From: Halococcus agarilyticus
GTDB lineage: Archaea > Halobacteriota > Halobacteria > Halobacteriales > Halococcaceae
NCBI RefSeq assembly: GCF_000334895.1
Contig: NZ_BAFM01000007.1
Location: forward strand, 1 to 64,000
Length of the DNA stretch: 64,000 nt
Direction: 5' to 3'
Numbering within the stretch: position 1 is the first letter of the stretch; each line of letters opens with the position of its first letter. Positions 35,741-44,192 of the stretch are shown here, piece after piece. The notes beneath the pieces are model-generated. The model saw only the letters and a program-made list of their open reading frames with translations, did no database searches and had not been told where the DNA came from. A program made the translations under genes and the position numbers.

Positions 35741-36445
35741 GTGATACCTTTGCTCCACGACCTTTCGGGAGCAACGGTCCTGGTGTTCGGCGGCGGGCGA
35801 GTGGGCGCGCGCAAGGCCAGGCGGTTCGCCCGCGAGGCACGAGTCGTGGTGGTGAGTCCGGCGTTCGGCGACCACGAGTTCGGCGGTGCGGAGCGGGTTC
35901 GAGCCGCCCCCGACCCCGAAGCGGTTCCAGGCTGGTTCGACCGGACCGATCCGGCGCTCGCGGTCGCGGCGACCGACGACGGTGCGGTGAACGATGCCGT
36001 CGCGCGCGCGGCGCGCGAGCGCGGTGTCCTCCTGAACCGCGCCGACCGAAGCACGGACGACGATCCCGCCGAATCGGCCGCCGATTCGGATAGTGATGGA
36101 AACGACGGCGAGGGGTACGCACGAGAGGTCGTGGTGCCGGCGACGGTGCGGGACGACCCGGTGACGCTGGCGGTCGCCACCGGCGGGCGGAGCCCGGCGC
36201 TCAGTCGCCACCTCCGCGAGCGCTTCGAAGAGGAGTTCGCAGGCGCGGGCGCGATGGCGGAGCTCTCCGGGCGGCTCCGCACCGAACTCCGCGAACGCGG
36301 GATCGCCCCGTCGGAGCGCCGGGCGGCGATCCGGGCGGTCGTCCGATCGGAGCGGGTTTGGAAGGTTTTAGGTGAATCAAGCCCCTCCGCACGGACAGAG
36401 GCGGAATCAGTGATCAGTGACGTGCTCTCGGCGGGTGACTCATGA
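35741..36445 (+). CDS. Precorrin-2 dehydrogenase / sirohydrochlorin ferrochelatase (Met8/CysG-N type)
   Basis: The 234-residue protein starts at a GTG (MIPLLHDLSGATVLVFGGGR). It has the NAD-binding loop FGGGRVGARKARRF (about residues 16-29), VAAATDDGAVNDAVA near 77, and ATGGRSPALSRHLRERFEEE near 145, as in the Met8/CysG family. An Asp/Ser-rich insert lies near residues 105-125. It oxidises precorrin-2 and may insert iron to give siroheme, the substrate of AhbAB encoded upstream. ATGA overlap with hemA. Confidence 0.9.
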   Translation: MIPLLHDLSGATVLVFGGGRVGARKARRFAREARVVVVSPAFGDHEFGGAERVRAAPDPEAVPGWFDRTDPALAVAATDDGAVNDAVARAARERGVLLNRADRSTDDDPAESAADSDSDGNDGEGYAREVVVPATVRDDPVTLAVATGGRSPALSRHLRERFEEEFAGAGAMAELSGRLRTELRERGIAPSERRAAIRAVVRSERVWKVLGESSPSARTEAESVISDVLSAGDS

Positions 36446-37782
36446 CGGCGGCCACCGGCGTCATCTCGGGCGTGAGCGTCTCGCACCGCCGCGCGGGCGT
36501 CGAGACCATCGAAGCGGTCGGGATCCGCGACGAGCGCGCGGCCGTCGCAGCGCTGCTCGACCACGACGCGGTGCGCGAGGCGTTCGCCATCGAGACGTGT
36601 CACCGCGTGGAGGCGTACGTCGTGACCGACGATCCCGAGTCCGGGCGAGCGGTCGTCGATTCGGTCGTCGAGGACCTCCCCGAAGAAACCGTCGTCGAAC
36701 TGGGCCACGAGGAGAGCCTCCGCCACCTCATGCGGGTGGCGTGCGGGCTCGAATCGGTCGTGCTCGGCGAGGACCAGATCATCGGCCAGGTCCGCGACGC
36801 CTACGCGAACGCGCGGGCGGCGGGCGGGATCGGCCCGCTGTTCGAGACGGGGATCGAGAAGGCGCTCCACGTCGGCGAGCGCGCCCGGACTGAGACCGGG
36901 ATCGACGAGGGCGTGGTCTCGCTCGGGAGCGCTGCCGTCGAACTCGCCGCGGACGAGGCCGATCTCGGTGACGCGACCGCGCTCGTGGTCGGCACCGGTG
37001 AGATGGGCACGCTCGCCGCCACCGCACTCGCCGAGCCGGTCGACGAGCTGTTCGTGGCGAACCGGAGCCTGGCGAGCGCGGAGCACGTCGCAGGATCGGT
37101 CGACGCCGACGCGACTCCGATCGCGCTCGACGATCTCCCGGAGGCAGTCGCCGAAGCCGACGTCGTGGTTTCGGCGACCGCCAGCCCCGAGCCGGTGTTC
37201 GAGGAGCGGACGTTCGAGGAGGCCGGCGAGACGTTCGTGATCGACCTCGCCCAGCCGCGCGACGTGCCGCCCGCCGCGGTCGACCGTTCGGCCGTCACGG
37301 TGCGGGATCTCGACGCGCTCGAATCGGTCACCGACGAGACGCACGCGCGCCGTCGGGAGGCCGCAGCGCAGGTCGAGGCGATGATCGACGAGGAGTTCGA
37401 CCGGCTGCTCGCCCGGTACAAGCGCCAGCGCGCCGACGAGGCGATCGGCGCGATGTACGCGGGCGCGGAACGGATGAAGGAACGCGAGCTCGCACGCGCG
37501 GTCTCGAAGCTCGAAGCCGACGGGCTGACCGACGACCAGCGCGCGATCGTCGAGTCGTTCGCGGACGCACTCGTGAACCAGCTGCTCGCCGCCCCCACGC
37601 GGAGCCTGCGCGACGCCGCCGAGGCCGACGACTGGTCGACGATCAACACCGCACTCGGGCTGTTCGATCCCTCGTTCGACGGCGACGCGCCGACGCCCCG
37701 CGACGCGTCGACGGACGAGGAAGCGGCGACCGCGATGGCGCACTCGCTCGTTTCGGCCGTCGACGACCAGCTGGACGACTGA
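36442..37782 (+). CDS. hemA: Glutamyl-tRNA reductase
   Basis: The 446-residue HemA has the catalytic cysteine at residue 53 in ETCHRVEAYV, LRHLMRVACGLESVVLGEDQ near 93, the NADP-binding region VVGTGEMGTLAA near 180 and the long spinal helix and dimerisation domain after residue 300. It makes glutamate-1-semialdehyde from glutamyl-tRNA, the first step of heme and cobalamin synthesis. It overlaps the siroheme gene by 4 bp, so entry and branch enzymes are co-expressed. Confidence 0.96.
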   Translation: MTAATGVISGVSVSHRRAGVETIEAVGIRDERAAVAALLDHDAVREAFAIETCHRVEAYVVTDDPESGRAVVDSVVEDLPEETVVELGHEESLRHLMRVACGLESVVLGEDQIIGQVRDAYANARAAGGIGPLFETGIEKALHVGERARTETGIDEGVVSLGSAAVELAADEADLGDATALVVGTGEMGTLAATALAEPVDELFVANRSLASAEHVAGSVDADATPIALDDLPEAVAEADVVVSATASPEPVFEERTFEEAGETFVIDLAQPRDVPPAAVDRSAVTVRDLDALESVTDETHARRREAAAQVEAMIDEEFDRLLARYKRQRADEAIGAMYAGAERMKERELARAVSKLEADGLTDDQRAIVESFADALVNQLLAAPTRSLRDAAEADDWSTINTALGLFDPSFDGDAPTPRDASTDEEAATAMAHSLVSAVDDQLDD

Positions 37783-37911
37783 GAGCCCGTCGTCGCGCCC
37801 TCCTGCTGCTTCTCTCGACTTTCCGGACCGCCTCGGACGCAGTCGAACCGTGACTCGGGTGGCCACACCGCAGGCCGAAACTACAACTATCCCACCAGCC
37901 CAACACGCCGC

Positions 37912-39288
37912 ATGGACCGTGTGAACCCGGCCACCGGCGAAGCGCTCGAACCCGTCGAGGAACACACAGACGAGGACGTCGACGAGGCGCTCGAACGCGC
38001 GAGCACGGCGTTCGCCTCGTGGCGCGACCGCTCGATGATCGAGCGCCGCGAGCTCCTCGCCGACGCCGCGGACGTCCTCCGCGAGAACAAACGCGAGTAC
38101 GCCGAGGTCATGACCCGGGAGATGGGCAAACCCATCTCGGGGGCGGTCTCGGAGGTCGAGAAGTGTGCGTGGGTGTGTGAGTACTACGCCGAGACCGCCG
38201 GCGAGCAGCTCGCCGACGAGGCGCTCCCCAGCGCGTCCGAGGCGTCCGCGTTCGTCTCCTACGAGCCGCTCGGCCCGATCCTCGCGGTGATGCCGTGGAA
38301 CTACCCGTTCTGGCAGGTGTTCCGGTTCGCCGCGCCCCACCTCACCGCGGGCAACGTCGGCCTGCTGAAACACGCCTCGAACGTCCCCGAGTGTGCGATG
38401 GCGATCGCGGACGTCTTCGAGCGCGCGGGCTATCCCGAGGACGTCTTCCAATCCCTGTTGATCGGCTCGGATCAGGTCGAGGCGGTGCTCGAAGACGATC
38501 GACTCAGGGCCGCGACGCTAACTGGGAGCGAACCCGCGGGCCGTGCGGTCGCCGAGACCGCCGGTCGCGAGCTCAAGAAAACAGTGCTGGAACTCGGCGG
38601 GAGCGACCCGTTCGTGGTGCTCGACGACGCCGACCTCGACGCCGCCGCCGCGACCGGCGCGGGCGCGCGCACCCTGAACTCCGGGCAGTCGTGCATCGCC
38701 GCGAAACGGTTCATCGTCCACGAGGACGTCTACGACGAGTTCCTCGACAAGTTCACCGACGAGATGGAGGGTTTGGAGATCGGCGATCCCACCGACGAGG
38801 CCACCGACGTCGGCCCGCAGGCCCGCGAGGACCTGATGAACGACCTCCACGATCAGGTCGAGCGCACGCTCGACGAGGGCGCGAGCCTCGAACTCGGCGG
38901 CGAACCGATGGATCGGGAGGGGTACTACTACCCGCCGACCGTCCTCACGGACGTTCCCCAGGATGCGGCGGCGGCCTGCGAGGAGACGTTCGGCCCCGCC
39001 GCGGCGGTGTTTCGGGTGAGCGACGCCGAGGAGGCGATCGAACTCGCGAACGACGTCGACTTCGGGCTCGGTGCCTCGGTCTGGACCGAGGACTTGGAAC
39101 GCGGCGAACGGGTCGCACGCAACTTCGAGGCGGGCTGTTGTTTCGTCAACGAGCTCGTGAAATCCGACCCCCGGGTGCCGTTCGGTGGGATCAAGAACTC
39201 GGGGTACGGCCGCGAACTCGCCGGCCACGGCATCCGGGAGTTCGTCAACAAGAAGACGATCTGGGTCCAGTCCGCCGAGGGCGAGTAG
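37912..39288 (+). CDS. Aldehyde dehydrogenase (succinate-semialdehyde dehydrogenase-like)
   Basis: The 458-residue protein begins MDRVNPATGEALEPVEEHTD. It has AVMPWNYPFWQVFRFAAPHL near residue 126, LTGSEPAGRAVAETAGRELK near 205, the general base in VLELGGSDPF near 226 and the catalytic Cys in SGQSCIAAKRF near 262. Length and the SGQSCIAAKR motif place it with the short (about 455-residue) NAD(P)-dependent succinate-semialdehyde dehydrogenases. Substrate inferred. It is a single gene with its own promoter region. Confidence 0.9.
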   Translation: MDRVNPATGEALEPVEEHTDEDVDEALERASTAFASWRDRSMIERRELLADAADVLRENKREYAEVMTREMGKPISGAVSEVEKCAWVCEYYAETAGEQLADEALPSASEASAFVSYEPLGPILAVMPWNYPFWQVFRFAAPHLTAGNVGLLKHASNVPECAMAIADVFERAGYPEDVFQSLLIGSDQVEAVLEDDRLRAATLTGSEPAGRAVAETAGRELKKTVLELGGSDPFVVLDDADLDAAAATGAGARTLNSGQSCIAAKRFIVHEDVYDEFLDKFTDEMEGLEIGDPTDEATDVGPQAREDLMNDLHDQVERTLDEGASLELGGEPMDREGYYYPPTVLTDVPQDAAAACEETFGPAAAVFRVSDAEEAIELANDVDFGLGASVWTEDLERGERVARNFEAGCCFVNELVKSDPRVPFGGIKNSGYGRELAGHGIREFVNKKTIWVQSAEGE

Positions 39289-39347
39289 ACCGACGTTACA
39301 ACAACAGCTGCGAGTGGGTTCCGGAAACGTCGAAATTGATGAGTGAC

Positions 39348-39542
39348 TTAGCCTTCTGCTCCGAGGGTGGCAGTGTCCAAGGCGTATTTCACGAGGACTA
39401 CCAGTAGAAGACCGGCACTGAGGAGGACACCGTCGACCGGAGCGTAATCGAACGGATAGACGGTGAGGGCAAGGAAGACGACGAATCCCACGAAGCCAAT
39501 CCAGCCGGAAAGAACGGCCGTCCGCCTCACTGTCCACTCCAT
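39348..39542 (-). CDS. Small membrane protein, two helices
   Basis: The 64-residue protein has two hydrophobic segments, about residues 9-29 and 38-55, separated by VYPFDYAPVDG. It begins MEWTVRRTAVLSGWIGFVGF. Such two-helix proteins are common in haloarchaea without known function. The gene is followed by and faces the aldehyde dehydrogenase gene, and has a GC content slightly below the surroundings. Confidence 0.6.
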   Translation of the reverse strand: MEWTVRRTAVLSGWIGFVGFVVFLALTVYPFDYAPVDGVLLSAGLLLVVLVKYALDTATLGAEG

Positions 39543-39662
39543 ATCCGAGGAATAGCTCTTACGCTGAAAAATCCACTGTCACTGTTCAACGTTCGCTTCC
39601 GGGGTCTCACACGAGAGCGACTGCAGGGCCTACCACGCGAGCGGACGAGACCACTACCCCTG

Positions 39663-39860
39663 GTGCATCTGAGAACCGCAGGCCACACCCTCCCCAGCCG
39701 ATTCCTTCGCTCGGGCTACAGCCCTCGCTCAGTCATCCCTCGCACGAGTCGCGCGCCTACGGCGCGCTCACGGGTCGCTCCGCTCCCCGTTCGCATTCGA
39801 GGTGCTCTCTACGTTCGCACCTCGCACCGCTCCCGCGCGCCAACCGCTCCGCTGTAATCG
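39663..39860. repeat. Dispersed intergenic repeat island 4
   Basis: The 39543-39882 gap holds no gene. A perfect hairpin GCGCGCC-TAC-GGCGCGC lies at 39751-39767, followed by GCTCACGGGTCG (39766-39777), CTCCCCGTTC, GTGCTCTCTACGTTCGCACC. The same order occurs in island 2 (23054-23110), so this is a copy of the same element. Confidence 0.65.
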
Positions 39861-39882
39861 AAACGGCGTCAGTCGGTGCAGT

Positions 39883-40206
39883 TCACTCCCGGCTGTACGT
39901 GGTGGTGCGGCCCCAGCTGGTCGTCTTGCCCCAGAGGCCCGAGCGCATGCATTCGAGTTCGACGATCTGGGAGTTGTCGACGAACAGGTTGACGTTCGGG
40001 CCGAAGTTCTTGATGTACCACTCGAACATCTCGGGACCGGGGGCCTCGAACACGCAGTTTTCCATCCCGAGCTCGTTCGCGATGGTGTAGACCACGTCGG
40101 TCCGCCACTCGTGGACCTCCTCGGCGATCCCCTTCTCGCGCGGCTTGTCCGGGCGGTCGTTGACGTGCAGGAAGTCGAACGCCCGGTCGAACGGTCTCTC
40201 GGACAT
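39883..40206 (-). pseudogene. comA: Phosphosulfolactate synthase (ComA) with internal deletion
   Basis: The 107-residue frame begins MSERPFDRAFDFLHVNDRPD and PREKGI, the N-terminus of haloarchaeal ComA. It then runs at once into EEVHEWRTDVVYTIANELGM and FEWYIKNFGPNVNLFVDNSQ and IVELECMRSGLWGKTTSWGR, which is the C-terminal quarter. ComA is normally around 250-280 residues; the roughly 150-residue middle of the barrel is missing, and the reading frame is kept. The enzyme joins sulfite to phosphoenolpyruvate. Without the barrel centre it cannot be active in the known way, so it is a remnant, unless the short protein has a new role. Confidence 0.75.
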
Positions 40207-40294
40207 ACCCGTTCTGGTAGAATCGACAATCATTTAGCAGTTGGTGGCGAGCGCACCACGGTCGGCCTGCGGCCGGAACCCCCGGTGCGACGGC

Positions 40295-41731
40295 TCAGAG
40301 CCGCGAGAGCAGGATGTCGGGGTCCTCGATCCCCTCGATGACGTGCTCGGTGAACTCGTTGGCCGTCACGCCGTCGACGAGCCGGTGGTCGTACGACAGC
40401 GAGAGCGTAACCCGGTTTCTGACCTCGAGGTTGCCGTCGCGCGCCACCGGTTTCTCGCGGATGTGGCCGATCCCGAGGATCGCCGCCTCGGGGTGGTTGA
40501 TGACCGGCGTTCCGCCGGTCCGGTGCTCGCCGTGGAGCGCGAGGTTCGTGACGGTGAACGTTCCGCCCTGAAGGTCGGCGACGTCGATCTCGCGCTCGCG
40601 GGCCTGCTCGGCCAGGTCGTTCAGCTCCTCGGCCACCTCGACCACCGACTTCGCGTCCACGTCGTCGATGACGGGCACGAGCAGGCCGTCGTCGGTATGG
40701 GTGGCGAAGCCGACGTTGTAGTAGTTCTTCTCCACGATCTCGTCGGTCGTGTCGTCGATGCTCGCATTGACGAGCGGGAACTCCTTGAGCGCCGGCACGA
40801 CTGCCTTGAGGAAGAGCGGCGTGTACGTGATGTGGGTGTCGTGTTTCTCGTCGAGACGTTCTTTGAGTTCGACCAGCGCCTCGGCGTCGGCCTCGAACTC
40901 GGAGGTCAGATGGGGAATGACGGTCTTCGAGCGCGTCATGTTCTCCGCGATCTGCGCACGCAGTCCCGAGAGGTCACGGCGCTCCGACCGCGACTCGTCC
41001 TCGTCGACCGCGGTCGGCTCGATCTCGACGCTCGGATGCAACGCCCCCACCTCGGCCGCCTCCGCCGCCTCACCTTCTTCCGTGTACTCCTCAATGTCCT
41101 CGCGCAGCACCCGTCCGTCGGGACCGGATCCGTCGACGTCGCCCAGATCGACGCCCTGCTCGCGGGCGTACCGTCGAGTGCTCGGTGCGGCGAAAACACG
41201 TCCCTCCTCGGTTTCGGGCTCTTCGGTCTCGGCTTCCGCTGGCTCGGCTTCCGCTGGCTCGGCTTCCGCTTCTTCCGCCCCTTCCTCCCCGACCTCCGTG
41301 ACGGCTTGTTCCGCTTCTTCTTCGCCTTCCGCTTCTCCACCTTCCGCTTCTCCTTCGGCTTCCTCTTCCTCCTCGGCTTCTCCTTCCGAGGCCTCTTCTC
41401 CACCCTCTTCGTCCTCTCCTTCTGTCGTCTCTTCGGTCTGTTCGTCCGCTTTTTCCGCTGCACTCTCTGCTGCCTCTTCCTCGTCTCCCTCTTCGTCCGT
41501 GTCGAAGACCACGATTACTGTACCGACATCTACCACGTCGCCCTCGTCGGCAGTGATCTTCTGGATCGTGCCCGAGACTGGCGAGGGAATCTCCGTGACG
41601 GCCTTGTCGGTCTCGACCTCGCCGAGCACGTCATCCTCTGCGACTTCGTCGCCCTCGGCGACCGACCACTCCACGATCTCGGCCTCAGTGAGTCCCTCGC
41701 CGGGGTCCGGCAGTTCGAACTCGAAGGTCAT
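40295..41731 (-). CDS. 2-oxoacid dehydrogenase E2 component (dihydrolipoyl acyltransferase)
   Basis: The 478-residue E2 has a lipoyl domain with the lipoylated lysine at residue 43 in VETDKAVTEIPSP, a very acidic Glu/Ala linker (about 78-182), a peripheral-subunit-binding domain (VFAAPSTRRYAREQGVDL, near 183) and the catalytic domain with LSYDHRLVDG at the active-site His. It transfers acyl groups from E1 to CoA. Haloarchaea carry several such operons and use ferredoxin oxidoreductases for pyruvate, so the substrate may be a branched-chain or other 2-oxoacid. It is last of the E1alpha-E1beta-E2 cluster. Confidence 0.93.
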   Translation of the reverse strand: MTFEFELPDPGEGLTEAEIVEWSVAEGDEVAEDDVLGEVETDKAVTEIPSPVSGTIQKITADEGDVVDVGTVIVVFDTDEEGDEEEAAESAAEKADEQTEETTEGEDEEGGEEASEGEAEEEEEAEGEAEGGEAEGEEEAEQAVTEVGEEGAEEAEAEPAEAEPAEAETEEPETEEGRVFAAPSTRRYAREQGVDLGDVDGSGPDGRVLREDIEEYTEEGEAAEAAEVGALHPSVEIEPTAVDEDESRSERRDLSGLRAQIAENMTRSKTVIPHLTSEFEADAEALVELKERLDEKHDTHITYTPLFLKAVVPALKEFPLVNASIDDTTDEIVEKNYYNVGFATHTDDGLLVPVIDDVDAKSVVEVAEELNDLAEQAREREIDVADLQGGTFTVTNLALHGEHRTGGTPVINHPEAAILGIGHIREKPVARDGNLEVRNRVTLSLSYDHRLVDGVTANEFTEHVIEGIEDPDILLSRL

Positions 41732-41821
41732 GTCTCATCCCCTCCCTGAGCCACGTCAGCGCAACCAACGCCAGCGCAAACACTCACGGCACGATGCGAC
41801 GCCGCTCGTCGTGTGGGTTGC

Positions 41822-42895
41822 TCAGAACGCATAGTCCATCACCGCCTCGATCGCAAACCGAGCACGCTCCTCGTCGGGCAGGTAGTCGTCCTCGATGTCG
41901 TGGTCCGGGAAGTGAACGTCGAACCCGGTCGCACGTTTCACTGGGGCTTTCAGTCGATCGAGCGCGTACTCGTTCACCAGCGCCGATACCTCCGCACCAA
42001 GTCCGAGAGTGCGTCGCGCCTCGTGGAGCACGACGCAGCGCCCGGTCTTTTTCACCGAATCGAGCACTGCCTCGGCGTCGAGCGGCGAAAGCGACCGGAG
42101 GTCGACGATCTCCACGTCGGCGTCGACATCCTCGGCGGCCGCGACCGCATGGCGCACCATCGCGCCCCACGTCACCACGGTCACGTCCTCGCCCTCGCGG
42201 ACCAGTCGGGCCTCGTCGAGCGGCAGCGTGTACTCCTCGGTTGGGACGGGCTGTTCGACCCCGCGGTAGATCTTCTTCGGTTCCATGAACGCCACCGGGT
42301 CCTGACTCCGGATCGCGCTCGCCAGCAGCCCCTTGGTCTGGTAGGGCGTGCTCGGGCAGACCACCCGGACGCCGGGGGTGTGGATCTGATAGGTCTCGGT
42401 CGACTCCTGATGGTATTCGAGCGCCTTGACCCCGCCGCCGTAGGGCAGCCGAATGGTGATCGGCATCTCGATGTCGCCGCCGCTGCGTTCGTACATCTTC
42501 ACGACGGCGTACATGAACTGGCCGAACGCCGGATAGAAGAATCCCATAAACTCGATCTCGGCCACGGGGCGCTCACCGCGCATCGCCATCCCCGCCGCTG
42601 TTCCCAAAATTCCGTTTTCCGAAAGCGGCGTGTCGATCAGGCGCTCGTCGCCGAACTCCTCTAGGAGTCCCTCGGTCGCGCGATAGACCCCCCCGAGCGG
42701 TCCGATATCGTAGCCCATCACACGGACCGACTCCTCGCGGGCCATCTCCTGGTGGAGGGTGTCGTTCACCGCCGTGACGAGATCGATTTCTTCGGTGTCG
42801 GCTTCTTCGGGGTCGTGGTGGGCCAGCTCCTCGCTCGGGTATGTCCCAGTACTGTTCCCGCTGTCCTCATCGCCTTCGCTACTGTTACTGCTCAT
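41822..42895 (-). CDS. 2-oxoacid dehydrogenase E1 beta subunit
   Basis: The 357-residue protein starts at the ATG ending at 42895. After a Ser/Glu-rich tail come LVTAVNDTLHQEMARE, VMGYDIGPLGGVYRATEGL, DTPLSENGILGTAAGMAM and the PSTPYQTKGLLASAIRSQDP segment of the transketolase-like fold. The C-terminal domain has VTWGAMVRHAVAAA. With E1alpha it binds thiamine diphosphate. It overlaps E1alpha by 11 bp and precedes E2 by 90 bp. Confidence 0.94.
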   Translation of the reverse strand: MSSNSSEGDEDSGNSTGTYPSEELAHHDPEEADTEEIDLVTAVNDTLHQEMAREESVRVMGYDIGPLGGVYRATEGLLEEFGDERLIDTPLSENGILGTAAGMAMRGERPVAEIEFMGFFYPAFGQFMYAVVKMYERSGGDIEMPITIRLPYGGGVKALEYHQESTETYQIHTPGVRVVCPSTPYQTKGLLASAIRSQDPVAFMEPKKIYRGVEQPVPTEEYTLPLDEARLVREGEDVTVVTWGAMVRHAVAAAEDVDADVEIVDLRSLSPLDAEAVLDSVKKTGRCVVLHEARRTLGLGAEVSALVNEYALDRLKAPVKRATGFDVHFPDHDIEDDYLPDEERARFAIEAVMDYAF

Positions 42896-44024
42896 CGAAC
42901 CCCTCCCCGGTGAAGTCGGTGAACGGATTCTTCCCATCGAGTTCGCGGGCGAGTTCAGCGCGCTGGTGCTGACTGGCCCAGCTTTCCCCGTGGAGGTTGT
43001 GATCGAACATCTGCCCGGGTTCGGAATCGGGGATGTCCCGTGCCGCGTCGACGGCCGCCGAAACCTGCTCATCGACCTCGTCTTCGAGGTCTCCTTTCGT
43101 TTCGTCGTCGAGCACGCCCTCGTCGCGGAGGTAGGTCTCGAAGCGCTCGACCGGATCGCGCTCTTCCCACATCTCGCGTTGTTCCTCGTCGTCGCGGTAG
43201 ACGTCGGGATTGTCGGAGGTGTTGTGCTCTGCCATCCGGTAGGTCACGCACTCGATGAACGTCGGTCCGTCGCCCGATCGCGCGCGTTCGACCGCCTCGC
43301 TGGCCGTCTCGTACACGGCGAACACGTCGTTGCCGTCGACGCGCTCGTGGGGTACTCCGTAGGCTTCGGCCTTCTGGGCGAACGTCTCAGCACCGGTCTG
43401 GCGCTGGGACGGCTCGGAGATCGCCCACTGGTTGTTCTGACACACGATGACCGCGGGCGGCTCGAACACGCCGGCAAAATTCATCCCGTCGTGGAACGAG
43501 CCTTCACTGGTCGAGCCGTCGCCCGTGAACACCATCGTGACGGTGTCGCGGTCGGTGAATTTGTCGGCCATCGCCGATCCCACGCCGTTGGTGACGTTCA
43601 CGCCGATCGGGGTGTAATCCGGCGCGAAGTTCACGTCCGGGTCGGCGTCGGCATCGAGGTGTTCGGCGACCGTCTCGGGGGCAAAGCCCATCGTGCCCGC
43701 GATGATCTCCGCCATCGGGTAGTCCCAGTGGAGGAGTGCGGAGTTCTGCCGATAGGTGTAGAACACCCAGTCGTCGGGCGCGAGCGCGGCGGCGGCCCCG
43801 AGCGGTGTGGCCTCCTCACCCCGCGAGCGCGCGACGAGGCTAGCCTCGCCGCTGCGCTGCATGTTCAACATCTTGTCTTCCAACTGTCGGGTGGCGATAA
43901 ACGTCCGATACAGCCCCAACAGCTCCCCGTCGTCGAGGTCCGGCGGGTCGCCGTCGAGCGATCCGTCCGAGTCGAGTACCCCATAGCGGTCCTCCGGTGG
44001 CTGCTGTTCGGTCCATTCTACCAT
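42885..44024 (-). CDS. 2-oxoacid dehydrogenase E1 alpha subunit
   Basis: The 379-residue protein begins MVEWTEQQPPEDRYGVLDSD; an upstream in-frame ATG would add an unrelated tail. It has FIATRQLEDKMLNMQRSGEA near residue 42, the thiamine diphosphate motif GDGSTSEGSFHDGMNFAG (about 170-187) and its end VCQNNQWAISEP. It decarboxylates a 2-oxoacid and passes the acyl unit to lipoyl-E2. No E3 (dihydrolipoamide dehydrogenase) gene is in the window; it must be supplied from elsewhere. Confidence 0.94.
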   Translation of the reverse strand: MVEWTEQQPPEDRYGVLDSDGSLDGDPPDLDDGELLGLYRTFIATRQLEDKMLNMQRSGEASLVARSRGEEATPLGAAAALAPDDWVFYTYRQNSALLHWDYPMAEIIAGTMGFAPETVAEHLDADADPDVNFAPDYTPIGVNVTNGVGSAMADKFTDRDTVTMVFTGDGSTSEGSFHDGMNFAGVFEPPAVIVCQNNQWAISEPSQRQTGAETFAQKAEAYGVPHERVDGNDVFAVYETASEAVERARSGDGPTFIECVTYRMAEHNTSDNPDVYRDDEEQREMWEERDPVERFETYLRDEGVLDDETKGDLEDEVDEQVSAAVDAARDIPDSEPGQMFDHNLHGESWASQHQRAELARELDGKNPFTDFTGEGFDEQ

Positions 44025-44192
44025 GGTCGTCCCCGAACCGCTCCGCGGTCGTCCGTTGCGGGAGACCGTGCCTCCGAGGAACACTGTATCACAGGACACG
44101 AACTCGCGGAACCAACAAAAACGCCATCCCGGCCAATTCAAGCCGCTGATACATCGAGCCGGACGGTGTCCTGCGGTCGACGGCGGTCTCGG

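Noticed and set aside
35593-38451. Minus-strand open frame of 952 codons opposite the siroheme, hemA and aldehyde dehydrogenase genes
   Set aside because: It is a by-product of GC-rich codon use on the other strand. The plus strand encodes three clearly recognised proteins, while this frame has biased composition and no known motif.
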